Under the pieces are notes generated by a model. That model was given only the letters and a program-made list of their open reading frames with translations, ran no database searches and was not told the origin of the DNA. This document shows positions 8,450 through 17,972 of a DNA stretch of 64,000 bases, piece after piece; position 1 is the stretch's first letter; every line of letters starts with the position of its first letter. The DNA lies in the NCBI GenBank assembly GCA_019358875.1, contig JAHHIF010000006.1, forward strand, positions 124,001 to 188,000, given 5' to 3'. A program made the translations under genes and the position numbers. This stretch comes from Symplocastrum torsivum CPER-KK1 (GTDB taxonomy: Bacteria > Cyanobacteriota > Cyanobacteriia > Cyanobacteriales > Coleofasciculaceae).

Positions 8450-8977
8450 TCAGGCAGAAGTCACAAGCCGTTTTCGTAGCGATTCAGCGCGGGTTTTTGC
8501 GATCAGATTATCGGGTTCATATTTCAACGCCTCTTCGTAGGTTTGCAAAGCCTGCGCTGTTAGCTTCTTGCGCTCGTAAACATGACCCAGGTTGTTGAGT
8601 GCCGTAATATAGCCTGGATTTAGCTTTATCGCTTCCTTGTACTCGCGAATCGCAATATCGTACTGTTCTTGTGAAAAGTAGGCAAAGCCAAGGGCATTGT
8701 GGACAGGAGAAAGGTTTTCTTCCTCATTGTCCACACCCTTTAGCGCTTTTTGGAGTACAACAATGGCTTGGGCGAAGAGTTTCTTATCCGTATAAATGCT
8801 GCCCAACTCGTAATACTCTTGAACTGTTCCTCGCTCTTTCTTGAGCTTTCCTTCCAGTCGAGAGAGTGCTGTCTCGACTTTACGAGTTTTAAGGACTTGA
8901 CGGACTACCGCCCAACCAGCACTGGCAAGTATCACTAGCAAGACAGACAGATAAATAATAGGAAGTGAATTTTCCAT
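8450..8977 (-). CDS. membrane-anchored TPR protein
   Basis: 175 residues. One N-terminal transmembrane segment (IIYLSVLLVILASAGWAVV, ~5-25) is followed by a short basic helix and three tetratricopeptide repeats (~50-165; e.g. HNALGFAYFSQEQYDIAIREYKEAIKLNPGY). This is the usual layout of small cyanobacterial TPR assembly factors, but no specific partner can be inferred. A 33-bp gap separates it from the upstream binding-protein gene on the same strand, so the two may be co-transcribed. Confidence 0.8.
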   Translation of the reverse strand: MENSLPIIYLSVLLVILASAGWAVVRQVLKTRKVETALSRLEGKLKKERGTVQEYYELGSIYTDKKLFAQAIVVLQKALKGVDNEEENLSPVHNALGFAYFSQEQYDIAIREYKEAIKLNPGYITALNNLGHVYERKKLTAQALQTYEEALKYEPDNLIAKTRAESLRKRLVTSA

Positions 8978-9010
8978 GATTACGTGAAACTATAAGGCTT
9001 CAATATGATC

Positions 9011-9796
9011 TTATGGTAGCCCCCAAGCGGCAATCCGTTGTGCTAGCCACCCTGATGCTTGCCAACGAGCGATCGCTCCATTCACCCGTTGCCTTAAAGG
9101 ATTGTACTGTAATCCCTTCGGCATCACGACACACAAGGCTTCCCCGGAAAGTCGCACAGGCAACAGCCGATACTCAGGATATTCTTGCACCCAACCTGTG
9201 AGGACACTGTTGTCAGCCGCAAACGCGATCGCCTCACCACTTTCTAGAAGCGATCGCGCCTCTTGGTAGGAATCAACCCCCACCAGCTTCGACGCTGGTA
9301 AGGCATAATCTACAACAGCAATTGTGCTAGAGCCATTGAGTACCGCAATCGTACCTGTCGCCACATTACTCAATTTGGCAATCGAGCGATCTTTGGTTAC
9401 TAAACCAGTGCCATCCAGATAATAAGGTCTACTGAGGTTCACTAAGCGGGAACGAGAATCCGTTGCGGTTACTCTTGCGATCGCTAAGTCAACTTTTCCC
9501 TCTAGTACCGCATCGAGCCGATCAACATTCTTCACCGGCTGCAAAACAACAGCCTCAGGATTCCCTAAGAGTTCTTCCGCTAGATGCTTCGCCAAGTCGA
9601 TCTCTAACCCTTGCAGATTACCCGCAGCATCACGAAAACCTAGCGGACGGAGATTATCTTTGACAGCAACAATCAACTTACCTCGTTCTTCAATCTCATC
9701 TAGTTCAGCACTTTGCACTGGCGCTAGGGCAACTAAAGACAAGGCTACGAATCCCGCTACTAAACTAAAGCTAAAGAACCTACGGCTAAACCCCAT
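9011..9796 (-). CDS. periplasmic solute-binding protein, amino-acid (SBP_bac_3) type
   Basis: I choose the ATG at 9796 (MGFSRRFFSF) because AAGG lies 6 bases upstream; a TTG start 24 bases further out is possible. The product has ~261 residues with a signal peptide (FFSFSLVAGFVALSLVALAPVQSA). The mature start DEIEERGKLIVAVKDNLRPLGFRDAAGNLQGLEIDLAK is the hallmark of family-3 binding proteins. It also has LDAVLEGKVDLAIARVTATDSRSRLVNLSRPYY and the hinge regions. Such proteins deliver amino acids to ABC transporters or act as sensors. No permease or ATPase gene is adjacent, so the transporter it serves is unknown. Confidence 0.85.
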   Translation of the reverse strand: MGFSRRFFSFSLVAGFVALSLVALAPVQSAELDEIEERGKLIVAVKDNLRPLGFRDAAGNLQGLEIDLAKHLAEELLGNPEAVVLQPVKNVDRLDAVLEGKVDLAIARVTATDSRSRLVNLSRPYYLDGTGLVTKDRSIAKLSNVATGTIAVLNGSSTIAVVDYALPASKLVGVDSYQEARSLLESGEAIAFAADNSVLTGWVQEYPEYRLLPVRLSGEALCVVMPKGLQYNPLRQRVNGAIARWQASGWLAQRIAAWGLP

Positions 9797-9864
9797 GGTG
9801 TACCTTGAACGGAAATCCAAGTTTGCGAACTAGTGTAGAGGTTTAATGAAGCAATGAAGCTCAT

Positions 9865-9892
9865 GTAGAGACGCTACAGGTAACGCCTCTAC
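9865..9892 (-). terminator. hairpin after rplT
   Basis: GTAGAGACG (9865-9873) pairs with CGCCTCTAC (9884-9892) with one mismatch, starting 17 bases past the rplT stop. The same GTAGAGACG motif forms a perfect palindrome at 42182-42210, so it may belong to a dispersed palindromic repeat reused as a terminator. Confidence 0.45.
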
Positions 9893-9909
9893 TCTCTTTT
9901 CCCAACTCC

Positions 9910-10266
9910 TTAGCCTCTAGGCTGGGAAGCTAGTTCCACCACTTTGCCAAAGCTAGCTGGATCGAGTACAGCTAGTTGAGCAAGCATCTTGCGATTGATC
10001 TGGATATTGGCTTTTTTCATCAAACCCATCAGTTGGCTATAGCTAACACCATGCTGACGGGCTGCTGCGTTGATGCGAGTAATCCAAAGGCGTCGAAAAT
10101 CCCGCTTGCGCTTCTTGCGATCGCGGTAGGCGTTGCGTAACGCCTTCATTACTTGTTGATTGGCTGTACGGAAGAGAGTGGAGTGTGAACCCCGGAAGCC
10201 TTTCGCCAGTTTGAGAATTTTTTTGCGTCGTTTACGAGCGACGTTCCCGCGTTTTACCCGTGTCAT
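9910..10266 (-). CDS. rplT: 50S ribosomal protein L20
   Basis: 118 residues, the normal length. The N-terminal basic extension ([28 protein letters not shown]), the core ([21 protein letters not shown]) and the helix-turn region ([27 protein letters not shown]) are diagnostic. L20 binds 23S rRNA early in large-subunit assembly. It follows rpmI on the same strand with a 116-bp gap, the usual pair; infC is not adjacent here. Confidence 0.97.
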   Translation of the reverse strand: MTRVKRGNVARKRRKKILKLAKGFRGSHSTLFRTANQQVMKALRNAYRDRKKRKRDFRRLWITRINAAARQHGVSYSQLMGLMKKANIQINRKMLAQLAVLDPASFGKVVELASQPRG

Positions 10267-10382
10267 GGCTAGTTATTAGGTGTTAGTTGTTGGTTTTTAG
10301 TGGTTAAGACTAGTGTTTCTTTGAGGTTTGGAGGCTAGCGAGAAAGCAGGTTGCTCTTTAGCTAGCGCCTCATTCCTAATCT

Positions 10383-10580
10383 TTACAAATAGGGCAGCAT
10401 CAAACGTACATTTCCTGCATCGCGTTCATCTACCAACGACAACTGAGACAGACGGCGCCTCCGTTGGGAGCTTTTGTGTTCTAGCATGTGGTTTTTGAAC
10501 GCTTTGCGGCGTCTAATTTTGCCACTGCCTGTCGCTCTAAAACGCTTTGCGGCAGCTTTGCGAGTTTTTAGTTTAGGCAT
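10383..10580 (-). CDS. rpmI: 50S ribosomal protein L35
   Basis: 65 residues. [33 protein letters not shown] is the classic L35 N-terminus, and it ends VRLMLPYL. It is the first gene of the rpmI-rplT pair, transcribed leftward. Confidence 0.97.
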   Translation of the reverse strand: MPKLKTRKAAAKRFRATGSGKIRRRKAFKNHMLEHKSSQRRRRLSQLSLVDERDAGNVRLMLPYL

Positions 10581-10986
10581 CGACTAATTTTAATAAGGAC
10601 ACAATCTATTATCGTACTACTATCTAGGACAGCAAGGCAAACGGCGATTTAGTATCAAATCGCGCTCTAGCTTTGAACAGACCTGTCTTCGCATAGAAGC
10701 CTTCCCGATCTGATACTGCACAAACCAACGGGTTGGATACTGATGCTGGCAGCTTTTTCTCACCACTTGCCCCCCTGCCAACCGATTCTGCCTGCCTAGA
10801 TCCAGTCAATCCGCGTGGGGCTATCCTTGTAACTCTCGGTAATATTTCTAATTCTGTTGGTAATAATTTTGGATTCATTCGCTTTCGTGTTCGTGTCGAA
10901 TAGACCATACAGAAGAGTCGCACGGAAGCTTACTTCTTGTGAGGAGGGGAGGAAGTGGCAAAACCGCTTGTAATATTTCCTTAACT
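10581..10986. other. region upstream of rpmI, probably leader/promoter
   Basis: About 400 bases between the methyltransferase gene and rpmI. A 99-codon frame is open on the minus strand (10624-10923), but its product is basic, low in hydrophobic core and resembles no family I know, so I treat it as noncoding leader. Ribosomal-protein leaders often fold for autoregulation by the encoded protein; I could not draw a convincing structure by eye. Confidence 0.35.
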
Positions 10987-11796
10987 CTATTTCTCAAACA
11001 CATAGCTCAAATAAAGTATTTCACTTGTTTGGAAACTCTCATACACTTTGCTATCTTTCACAGCCGCAAATTCTTGTAAAGCGCCTTTGAGGAAAGGAGG
11101 TGAGTTAGTTTGAATAAAGTTCTGCCTGCTTTCATCCATTAACTCTAACGCTCGTAAAACATTCGGAGTAATCTCATTAACTTTAATTTGCTTAAGTCCG
11201 GAGTGTTCAAAAATCTGCTGGAGAGCTACTACCTCATCAACGGAACGGAAGTCAGCCCAGGAAAAAATACCTCCAGGCTTTAGCACCCTGTTCACTTCTT
11301 TAACAAAGTCTTCCATTGAGCCGTAGCAATGTGAGGATTCGACGTTCAACACTATATCAAAAACCTCATCATCAAATGGCAAAAATTCAGCATTCCCTTG
11401 TTGAAAAAACAAGTTTGGTAGTTGGTAATTTTTGCGAGATAGTTGAATATTATTATCCGAAAAATCAATCCCTGTCATCCTATCTGGTTTTAAGGATCGT
11501 GCCACATAAGCAGCTCCACCACCTCTGCCTGAGCCAACTTCTAAAACCTGTTTTCCTTTCAAATCTACAGCAGTTGCAACATAATGATAGAGTTGGATGA
11601 AATAACGATCATTTTCATCTTCCTCTGCCAACTTTAATTCACTTACATTCGGTTCCAGAGGTACAAATCCATAATTCATAAATCTCCAATCAGGTTGTTG
11701 GTAGTAGTTAGCAAGGAACTGATACCACCAACGCCATAAAGTGCGTTTAACAACAGGAGATAACTCTAGAAGAAAAAGAAAAATTTTTGTCAGCAC
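10987..11796 (-). CDS. SAM-dependent class I methyltransferase
   Basis: 269 residues. The SAM-binding core runs from ~75 to ~190: motif I VLEVGSGRGGGAAYVA, the acidic end of strand 2 (MTGIDFSD), GNAEFLPFDDEVFDIVLNVESSHCY (motifs II-III), then EVNRVLKPGGIFSWADF. The N-terminal WRWWYQFLANYYQQPDWRFMNYG and the aromatic-rich loop resemble phthiotriolone/small-molecule O-methyltransferases of the UbiE/COQ5 superfamily. The substrate is unknown. It is monocistronic, with a Uma2 pseudogene divergently upstream. Confidence 0.85.
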   Translation of the reverse strand: MLTKIFLFLLELSPVVKRTLWRWWYQFLANYYQQPDWRFMNYGFVPLEPNVSELKLAEEDENDRYFIQLYHYVATAVDLKGKQVLEVGSGRGGGAAYVARSLKPDRMTGIDFSDNNIQLSRKNYQLPNLFFQQGNAEFLPFDDEVFDIVLNVESSHCYGSMEDFVKEVNRVLKPGGIFSWADFRSVDEVVALQQIFEHSGLKQIKVNEITPNVLRALELMDESRQNFIQTNSPPFLKGALQEFAAVKDSKVYESFQTSEILYLSYVFEK

Positions 11797-11860
11797 AATT
11801 GGTTCCTGCTGGTTTTCAAAGCTTGTAGGGTGCGTTGCGTGAGCGCTAGCGCACTAAGAC

Positions 11861-12319
11861 TTGCCGATAAAAGCATTTGGTTCAACAACACTGAATCGAG
11901 AAGATTTGCAGCATGGAGCAGAACCAGATTCTTGCTACTATATCCAAAACGTTGACCGCATCCAAGGAAGGACAGTAGACCTTACTCACGATCCTGCACC
12001 TGACTTAGTGATTGAGGTTGATATTACCAGTCCCTCTAGTAGAAGATTGGAAATTTACAGGCAGCTAGGCGTTCCTGAAGTTTAGCGTTATCTGGGGCGG
12101 ACGGTACAAATTCACCAGCGACAAGCAGGAACTTACAATCTCTGCAACGATAGCCAAACGTTTCCTTTTGTTTCTGTCGAAATTATCAATCAATTTTTGC
12201 AGCAAGCAGAAACTCAGGATGATACTACCTTTATCCGTGCTTGGCGTAAGTGGGTAAGGGAGCAACTACGAGAAAAGGCAAGTCAGTGTTTGTGCAACGT
12301 TTCTGACACGACAGTTTAG
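11861..12319 (+). pseudogene. Uma2-family (DUF820) endonuclease-like pseudogene
   Basis: The frame is interrupted by one TAG at 12083-12085, exactly where family members read GVPEVWRY, so it is a Trp-to-stop change. Beyond it the same frame continues uninterrupted for 77 codons (RYLGRTVQIHQRQAGTYNL and on) to a TAG at 12317-12319. The left part keeps the PDLVIEVDITSPSSRRLEIYRQLG core of the PD-(D/E)XK-like Uma2 fold. The N-terminal ~80 residues normal for the family are missing. The gene is therefore truncated and nonsense-mutated. An intact member is at 42439-43188. Confidence 0.8.
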
Positions 12320-12340
12320 TAAAGTAGAATCTATCAACAC

Positions 12341-12775
12341 TTACGGGGTGAGCGTGTCAACGTAGCCACTCCACGACCCAGAGGGCATCAGGACACCTCC
12401 AAAACGCTGCACCTGTTCAACTGTCATTAAATAAACCCAAGCAAGCCCTAGCGATTGTCCAGATAGGTTGTAAGTTTCGATTTGCTGCCGGATGTATTCA
12501 TTCTCTTCTGGTGTCCGATGCGGGTTGTAATCTTCTAATTCATCTAAGACATCTAAAAAAGCTGGATTAGAAAAGGTCAGTACGAAACCCTGAACTGGAC
12601 TTTCGCCCGGTGTCATTGCCGGGTAACCCAAGGGGAGGTCGAACAGTTGACCAAATGCGATCGCTCTTTTCTCCTCTACTACCTTACCCTCGCAGTAGCG
12701 TTGATAGTTGTACTCCCCAGGCTTCAACGTGCCGTAGACAAAAACTTTTAAGTTACTCAAAGTTGGCTCACTCAA
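12341..12775 (-). CDS. gamma-glutamylcyclotransferase-like protein (AIG2/GGCT fold)
   Basis: The conserved protein begins at LKVFVYGTLKPGEYNY, the GGCT signature (YGTLxxG). A hydrophobic extension upstream is not part of the family, so I place the start at TTG 12775; there is no ATG nearby and no good ribosome site, so the start is uncertain. About 144 residues. The family cleaves gamma-glutamyl amides to 5-oxoproline; the catalytic Glu is expected in the DELEDYNPHR segment. Other motifs are FGQLFDLPLGYPAM and AWVYLM. The true substrate cannot be read from sequence. Confidence 0.8.
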   Translation of the reverse strand: MSEPTLSNLKVFVYGTLKPGEYNYQRYCEGKVVEEKRAIAFGQLFDLPLGYPAMTPGESPVQGFVLTFSNPAFLDVLDELEDYNPHRTPEENEYIRQQIETYNLSGQSLGLAWVYLMTVEQVQRFGGVLMPSGSWSGYVDTLTP

Positions 12776-12987
12776 GAGAATGTATTGTATTTGTAGTATT
12801 GAAACGATTCGCAAGTCATGAATAACAAGATAAAAACACTCAAAGAAAAAATAAACCGACTTCAAGAGAAATTTCTTTAACAAGTAGTCAGTATTATTCA
12901 ATAGTCATACAGGCACAAATCCCCATCAGGGATGTGTCAGAATACAACAAGCAAAAGGAAGAGAGCGAATCCAGTAGGAGCGATACT

Positions 12988-15549
12988 GTGGAGTCCCGTT
13001 ATAACCCAGCAGAAATTGAGGAAAAGTGGCAAGAGACGTGGGCAGAGCAAGGCTTAGACCAGACCCCCACAGAGAAAGATAAGCCGAAATTTTATGCCCT
13101 GTCTATGTTCCCCTATCCATCGGGCAACCTGCACATGGGTCATGTCCGTAACTACACGATTACAGATGTTATTGCTAGGGTTCGCCGGATGCAAGGCTAT
13201 CGGGTACTACATCCAATGGGTTGGGATGCCTTTGGGTTGCCAGCGGAAAATGCCGCGATACAGCGTGGCGTTCATCCCGCCAAGTGGACGTATCAAAACA
13301 TTACTCAGATGCAGTCTGAGTTAAAACGTTTAGGACTTTCCTACGACTGGAACTGCGAAGTTGCTACTTGTTCCCCGGACTATTACAAGTGGACGCAGTG
13401 GATTTTCTTGCAATTTTTCCAAGCGGGACTAGCTTACCAAAAAGAAGCAGCGGTTAACTGGGACCCTGTTGATCAGACGGTATTGGCAAACGAGCAAGTT
13501 GATAGTGAAGGTCGTTCCTGGCGTTCCGGTGCAAAAGTTGAGCGCAAGTTGTTGCGGCAGTGGTTCCTCAAGATTACCGACTATGCCGAACAGTTGCTCA
13601 ATGACTTAGATAAATTGACAGGCTGGCCCGAACGGGTAAAGCTGATGCAAGCCAACTGGATTGGGAAATCAGTCGGGGCTTATTTGGAATTTCCCATTAT
13701 TGGCTTGGATGAAAAAATCGGTGTATTTACAACTCGTCCAGATACGGTTTACGGCGTTAGCTACGTTGTCCTCGCACCAGAACACCCTCTAACGCCCAAA
13801 GTGACTACAACCGACCAGAAAGCAGCGGTTGAAGCGTTTATTCAAGAAGTTGGGGAAGAAAGCGAGTTGGAACGCACAGCAGAGGATAAGCCCAAGCGTG
13901 GTATTCCTACTGGTGGTAAAGCGATTAATCCCTTTACAGGAGAAGAAATCCCCATCTGGATTGCTGACTATGTGCTGTATGAGTACGGTACGGGGGCAGT
14001 GATGGGTGTTCCGGCTCACGATACCAGAGATTTCCAATTTGCCAAGCAATATCAGCTCCCGATCACAGTTGTTATTGTTCCAGAACAAGGCGATGAAGCC
14101 AAGCCACTGGAGGAAGCCTACACCAATCCTGGATTTATGGCGAATTCAGGTGAGTTTGATGGCACAGCGTCTGTTGAAGGGAAACAGGCAATTATTGATT
14201 TCGCCCAAAAACAAGGTTATGGCAAGGCCCGGATACAGTATCGCCTGCGAGATTGGTTAATCTCCCGACAACGGTACTGGGGTGCGCCGATTCCTGTAAT
14301 TCACTGCCCTAAGTGTGGAATTGTTCCGGTTCCAGAATCCGACTTACCTGTGAGATTGCCAGAGGATATTGAGTTTACGGGTAAGGGTGCTTCTCCTTTG
14401 GCACAGTTGGAGAATTGGGTAAATGTGTCCTGTCCGAGTTGTGGCACAGCAGCGAAGCGGGAAACGGACACGATGGATACGTTTATAGATTCCTCGTGGT
14501 ATTTCTTGCGCTATCCCGATGCAAGGAACGAGTCACAAGTTTTTGACCCTGCCAAAACGAATGACTGGATGCCAGTTGATCAGTATGTGGGTGGGATTGA
14601 ACACGCGATTTTGCATCTACTTTACTCGCGCTTCTTTACTAAGGTATTGCGCGATCGCAAATTGCTCAACTTTGACGAACCCTTCCAACGCCTCCTAACT
14701 CAGGGTATGGTTCAGGGCTTAACCTACATGAATCCGACAACGGGTAAATGGATTCCTTCTGACCAAGTAGATCCCAGTGACCCCAAAGACCCGGAAACGG
14801 GGGAAAAGCTGGAAGTCTCCTACAAAACGATGTCGAAGTCCAAGTACAACGGGGTCGCGCCGCAAGACGTGATTAATAAGTACGGGGCTGATACCGCACG
14901 GATGTTTATCCTCTTCAAGGCACCCCCAGAAAAAGACTTGGAATGGGAAGAAACGGATGTAGAAGGACAGTTTCGCTTCCTCAACCGTGTCTGGCGATTG
15001 GTAACAGATTTTGCCACGCATCAGGGTGCAAAGCCTTCCTCTGGGGATGGTGATTTAAGCAAACCTGAAAAAGACTTGCGACGGGCAATCCACACCGCAA
15101 TTAAATCAGTTACTGAAGATTTAGCGGATGAGTACCAATTTAATACGGGTGTCTCGGAGTTGATGAAACTCAGTAATGCTCTAACTGATGCAGGCTGCAA
15201 AGATTCAGCCGTATATGCAGAAGGGATTGAAGCCCTAATATTGCTTTTAGCCCCTTTCGCGCCTCATATTGCTGAGGAGTTGTGGCGGATAACGGGTCAT
15301 AGTTCGTCAGTTCATACCCAAACTTGGCCTGAAGTTGATTCAGCGGCTTTGGTTGCTGATGAAATTACCTTGGTGATTCAAATCATGGGCAAGACTCGTG
15401 GCACTCTAACTGTACCTGCTCAATCTGACCGTGCAGCATTGGAACAGTACGCTCGTGACTCGGAAGTTGCCCAGCGCTATTTGGAGGGCAAGGAGATTAA
15501 AAAGGTAATTGTTGTCCCTGGCAAGCTGGTGAATTTTGTGGTGGCTTAG
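12988..15549 (+). CDS. leuS: leucyl-tRNA synthetase
   Basis: I choose the GTG at 12988 ([14 protein letters not shown]) because AGGAG lies 7 bases upstream and family members start there; a GTG at 12934 would add 18 acidic residues. 853 residues, normal length. The class I signature HMGH is at 49-52, followed by [19 protein letters not shown]. The CP1 editing domain contains [19 protein letters not shown], and the zinc-ribbon-like insert is [10 protein letters not shown]...CPSCG. The KMSKS loop is TMSKS (614-618). The C-terminal anticodon-binding domain ends [13 protein letters not shown]. It charges tRNA-Leu in the cytoplasm. A strong terminator-like hairpin follows. Confidence 0.97.
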   Translation: MESRYNPAEIEEKWQETWAEQGLDQTPTEKDKPKFYALSMFPYPSGNLHMGHVRNYTITDVIARVRRMQGYRVLHPMGWDAFGLPAENAAIQRGVHPAKWTYQNITQMQSELKRLGLSYDWNCEVATCSPDYYKWTQWIFLQFFQAGLAYQKEAAVNWDPVDQTVLANEQVDSEGRSWRSGAKVERKLLRQWFLKITDYAEQLLNDLDKLTGWPERVKLMQANWIGKSVGAYLEFPIIGLDEKIGVFTTRPDTVYGVSYVVLAPEHPLTPKVTTTDQKAAVEAFIQEVGEESELERTAEDKPKRGIPTGGKAINPFTGEEIPIWIADYVLYEYGTGAVMGVPAHDTRDFQFAKQYQLPITVVIVPEQGDEAKPLEEAYTNPGFMANSGEFDGTASVEGKQAIIDFAQKQGYGKARIQYRLRDWLISRQRYWGAPIPVIHCPKCGIVPVPESDLPVRLPEDIEFTGKGASPLAQLENWVNVSCPSCGTAAKRETDTMDTFIDSSWYFLRYPDARNESQVFDPAKTNDWMPVDQYVGGIEHAILHLLYSRFFTKVLRDRKLLNFDEPFQRLLTQGMVQGLTYMNPTTGKWIPSDQVDPSDPKDPETGEKLEVSYKTMSKSKYNGVAPQDVINKYGADTARMFILFKAPPEKDLEWEETDVEGQFRFLNRVWRLVTDFATHQGAKPSSGDGDLSKPEKDLRRAIHTAIKSVTEDLADEYQFNTGVSELMKLSNALTDAGCKDSAVYAEGIEALILLLAPFAPHIAEELWRITGHSSSVHTQTWPEVDSAALVADEITLVIQIMGKTRGTLTVPAQSDRAALEQYARDSEVAQRYLEGKEIKKVIVVPGKLVNFVVA

Positions 15550-15554
15550 ACCTT

Positions 15555-15573
15555 GGGGGAGTATTGCTCCCCC
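15555..15573 (+). terminator. leuS terminator hairpin
   Basis: GGGGGAG (15555-15561), loop TATTG, CTCCCCC (15567-15573), then TTGTCTC. The perfect 7-bp GC-rich stem lies 6 bases after the leuS stop. Confidence 0.65.
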
Positions 15574-15781
15574 TTGTCTCTAGAGCAACTTAGCAAGCGT
15601 GAAGAAGGCAGACGGCTTTTATGGATGCAATATGGTGAGAGCAACGAGACCTGTTACCAATGCAATCCACCAAATCAAAGATTTTGGTGGAGAGGCTTAA
15701 ACCCTTGCTGACTGTCATGTCGCCAAAAAGCACCAGCTTTTGGCAGAAGTCAAGCCTTCTGCCATCTGCTATAGCTAGTAA

Positions 15782-17275
15782 CTACTGAATCTGACAGAAT
15801 TTGCGATCGCGATCAGACTGAGGGTCTTGCCAGGAATAAGCAAAATGGCTCACGCTATTGATTTGCGGAGCGACACGGCGGATTGCTTGCATCTGGGCTT
15901 CTAAGGATGGGCGATTACTCACAGGTCGTCCCCAAGTGCCTGCCAGTGCAGGTATGACTTGAGTATTACCAGGCGCTCGATCCGCAACTCGCTTGACCAA
16001 CGATTCGATACAGCTAGTATTACTATTACCACAGACACCATAAGACATTGGATGCCACTCAATTGAACCGGGGAATCGATCCCAAGGTTGGAGTCGGGAG
16101 TCATATCCACCTCGACCGACACCTTGATTCCCATCCGGGAAAAATACGGCTCCTGCTTTGATTCCACTGCGTTGAGCGGGAAGGGTGGCTAAAGAGAGAA
16201 AGTCAATGACACCTTGGGCAGCGTGAGCAACACTGAGTTGCCACAGTTGCCATTTGAGCGTGGCAACTGTCTCTGTCGGTGAGGGGGTACGACCTTGCCA
16301 GAGGGCAGGCCCCTCACCTGGGTAGAGTTGATTTACAGCCGCAATGTCGCCATCGCTAATCGAACCTTGACGGATATAGCGGGCGATGAGTTCTCGTCCC
16401 TTGTTGTTGAGGGCGCGATCGTACAGTGCTTTTTGTGCCGCCTCTCCATAAATCCATAAATCTTGGACTTTGGTAACAACGGAATCGCTGCCTGAACCAC
16501 GGGGATAGCGAATGTAATCAAATAAAATGCCGTCAGGGCGTCGCTTTGCTATCGCTTGAACGAGCTGGTAGTAGTCAGTCTTGGCTTGCTGGCTGTAAGG
16601 GTCAATGAAGGCTTGGGAGCCATCCTTGACGAAGGATAAGCTGGTTTCGCCTCGACCGTTGCGAGCGAGTATGCCTTGTCGATCATAACGCTGGGCGTAG
16701 GAGTAGCCAAAATTCATCGTATACATCCAGGCATACACCCGTAACCCCCGCTCATGCCCTTTTTGAATCGCCTGAGCTAATAAATCAACGTTCTCGCTTC
16801 CAGGTGTTCGTATAACTGAGGGCCAAGGTGTTGGATTCTCTGATACGGGTAAGAGTGTCTGACCGTCAAAAAACACCTCAACGTAGACTTGGTTGTAGCC
16901 TCGGTTAACAATGCGATCTAGAATCTCATCGATCGATCCTGCACGAACATCACAAGGGTACAAGCGCAACCAAATGGCTTGGGTATTCGGCCAAGTGCGA
17001 TCACGGCATTGCCGCAAGTAGTCAGCGTGTTGTTTTAAAAGAGCTTTGTAGCGTTTATCGGAATCTGCATTGCCTTTTAGGGCGCTGACTCGTAAGTTTT
17101 CTTTTTCAGCGATCGCCGCGTTGGAGAACTGGCAATATGCCTGTGTTTGAGCTTGAGCTGTTTGCGTCAACCACCAAGACTGACTGACTAGACTACTAGT
17201 GGTCACGAGTGTGGCAACTGCGGCACGATAGAGACGCTGTCTGTATCGCGTCCCTTTCAGAAAACCATTTGACAT
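15782..17275 (-). CDS. secreted glycoside hydrolase, family-10-like (GHL10/DUF187)
   Basis: About 497 residues from the ATG at 17275; a TTG 15 bases upstream is an alternative and neither has a good ribosome site. An N-terminal signal (YRAAVATLVTTSSLVSQSWWL...AQAQA) precedes the catalytic TIM barrel. Barrel motifs are IWLRLYPCDVRAGSIDEILDRI, GYNQVYVEVFFDGQTLLP, GLRVYAWMYTMNFGYSYAQRY, then PDGILFDYIRYPRGS and SIEWHPMSYGVC. The GHL10 family cuts glycans, with peptidoglycan or polysaccharide suggested; the substrate is not established by sequence alone. Expected in the periplasm or outside the cell. Confidence 0.85.
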   Translation of the reverse strand: MSNGFLKGTRYRQRLYRAAVATLVTTSSLVSQSWWLTQTAQAQTQAYCQFSNAAIAEKENLRVSALKGNADSDKRYKALLKQHADYLRQCRDRTWPNTQAIWLRLYPCDVRAGSIDEILDRIVNRGYNQVYVEVFFDGQTLLPVSENPTPWPSVIRTPGSENVDLLAQAIQKGHERGLRVYAWMYTMNFGYSYAQRYDRQGILARNGRGETSLSFVKDGSQAFIDPYSQQAKTDYYQLVQAIAKRRPDGILFDYIRYPRGSGSDSVVTKVQDLWIYGEAAQKALYDRALNNKGRELIARYIRQGSISDGDIAAVNQLYPGEGPALWQGRTPSPTETVATLKWQLWQLSVAHAAQGVIDFLSLATLPAQRSGIKAGAVFFPDGNQGVGRGGYDSRLQPWDRFPGSIEWHPMSYGVCGNSNTSCIESLVKRVADRAPGNTQVIPALAGTWGRPVSNRPSLEAQMQAIRRVAPQINSVSHFAYSWQDPQSDRDRKFCQIQ

Positions 17276-17420
17276 TCCTACAAACCACAAAAGAATTGAA
17301 CGTGGGCGTCCTCAGTCTTAGCAGACTGCTAACAGATCGGCAAATATAACATTTTTCAGCTAATTTTCCTTTCGTGGCTCTGGCTCACGATTCCGGACAA
17401 TCTTAAGAGGATTTTTTCAC

Positions 17421-17451
17421 AAAAAAGAAGGGTTTGACTGCTCAAACCCTT
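17421..17451 (-). terminator. rho-independent terminator of psb27
   Basis: On the minus strand AAGGGTTTGA and TCAAACCCTT form a perfect 10-bp stem with a 4-base loop, followed by CTTTTTT. This is the best intrinsic terminator in the window. It lies 53 bases past the psb27 stop. Confidence 0.8.
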
Positions 17452-17504
17452 ACCCCATTGGTGTTTTAAGCTTAAGTTATCGCGATCACATTTGTGTCGC
17501 TTCC

Positions 17505-17909
17505 TTATGACCCTCGCTTCAGAGCATTCTCGACTTGTTGAAATTCCTGCTCCAAGCGTGTCTTCAATTTTTTCGGGAGAGGACGGTTGGGATAAGAGCT
17601 GTAATGACCTGCCAGAGAATTTAATGCCGTTCGCATCGTGGTAAAGGAACTAAGTGTTGCGACAGAGCTATCTCGACGATAGCGAGAGGCAAAGTCATTA
17701 ATTTTCCCCCGCGCTTCTGCTTGCGCTGCTGCCTTCTCTGGTGCATCTTCCGGTAATTCAATCGCTGTTCTCAAACTCTGCAACAAGGCAAATGTATCCT
17801 GACGGTAATCCCCAGTCAATCCCGTGGTACTGCTGTTTGAGGAACATCCCATCAGACCGATGACAGCAACCAAGACAAGGGCAAGAAGACGTGACAAGTA
17901 GCGCTTCAT
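17505..17909 (-). CDS. psb27: photosystem II assembly lipoprotein Psb27
   Basis: 134 residues from the ATG at 17909 (MKRYLSRLL). The lipobox LMGC puts the lipidated Cys at C22. The mature part has the four-helix Psb27 signature: TGDYRQDTFALLQSLRTAIELPEDAP, EARGKINDFASRYRRDSSVATLSSFTTMRTALNSLAGHY, then RPLPKKLKTRLEQEFQQVE. Psb27 binds CP43 on the lumenal side of assembly and repair intermediates of photosystem II and prevents premature manganese-cluster assembly. In-frame ATGs slightly upstream would only extend the signal peptide. Confidence 0.93.
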   Translation of the reverse strand: MKRYLSRLLALVLVAVIGLMGCSSNSSTTGLTGDYRQDTFALLQSLRTAIELPEDAPEKAAAQAEARGKINDFASRYRRDSSVATLSSFTTMRTALNSLAGHYSSYPNRPLPKKLKTRLEQEFQQVENALKRGS

Positions 17910-17972
17910 ATGCATGATTAACGACAAATGAAATTTCAAAATTAGAACTGATCCTATCTTGGATTGGCGCAC

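Noticed and set aside
10624..10923. 99-codon minus-strand frame upstream of rpmI
   Set aside because: Basic, unstructured product with no recognised family; more likely the leader and promoter of the ribosomal-protein genes.
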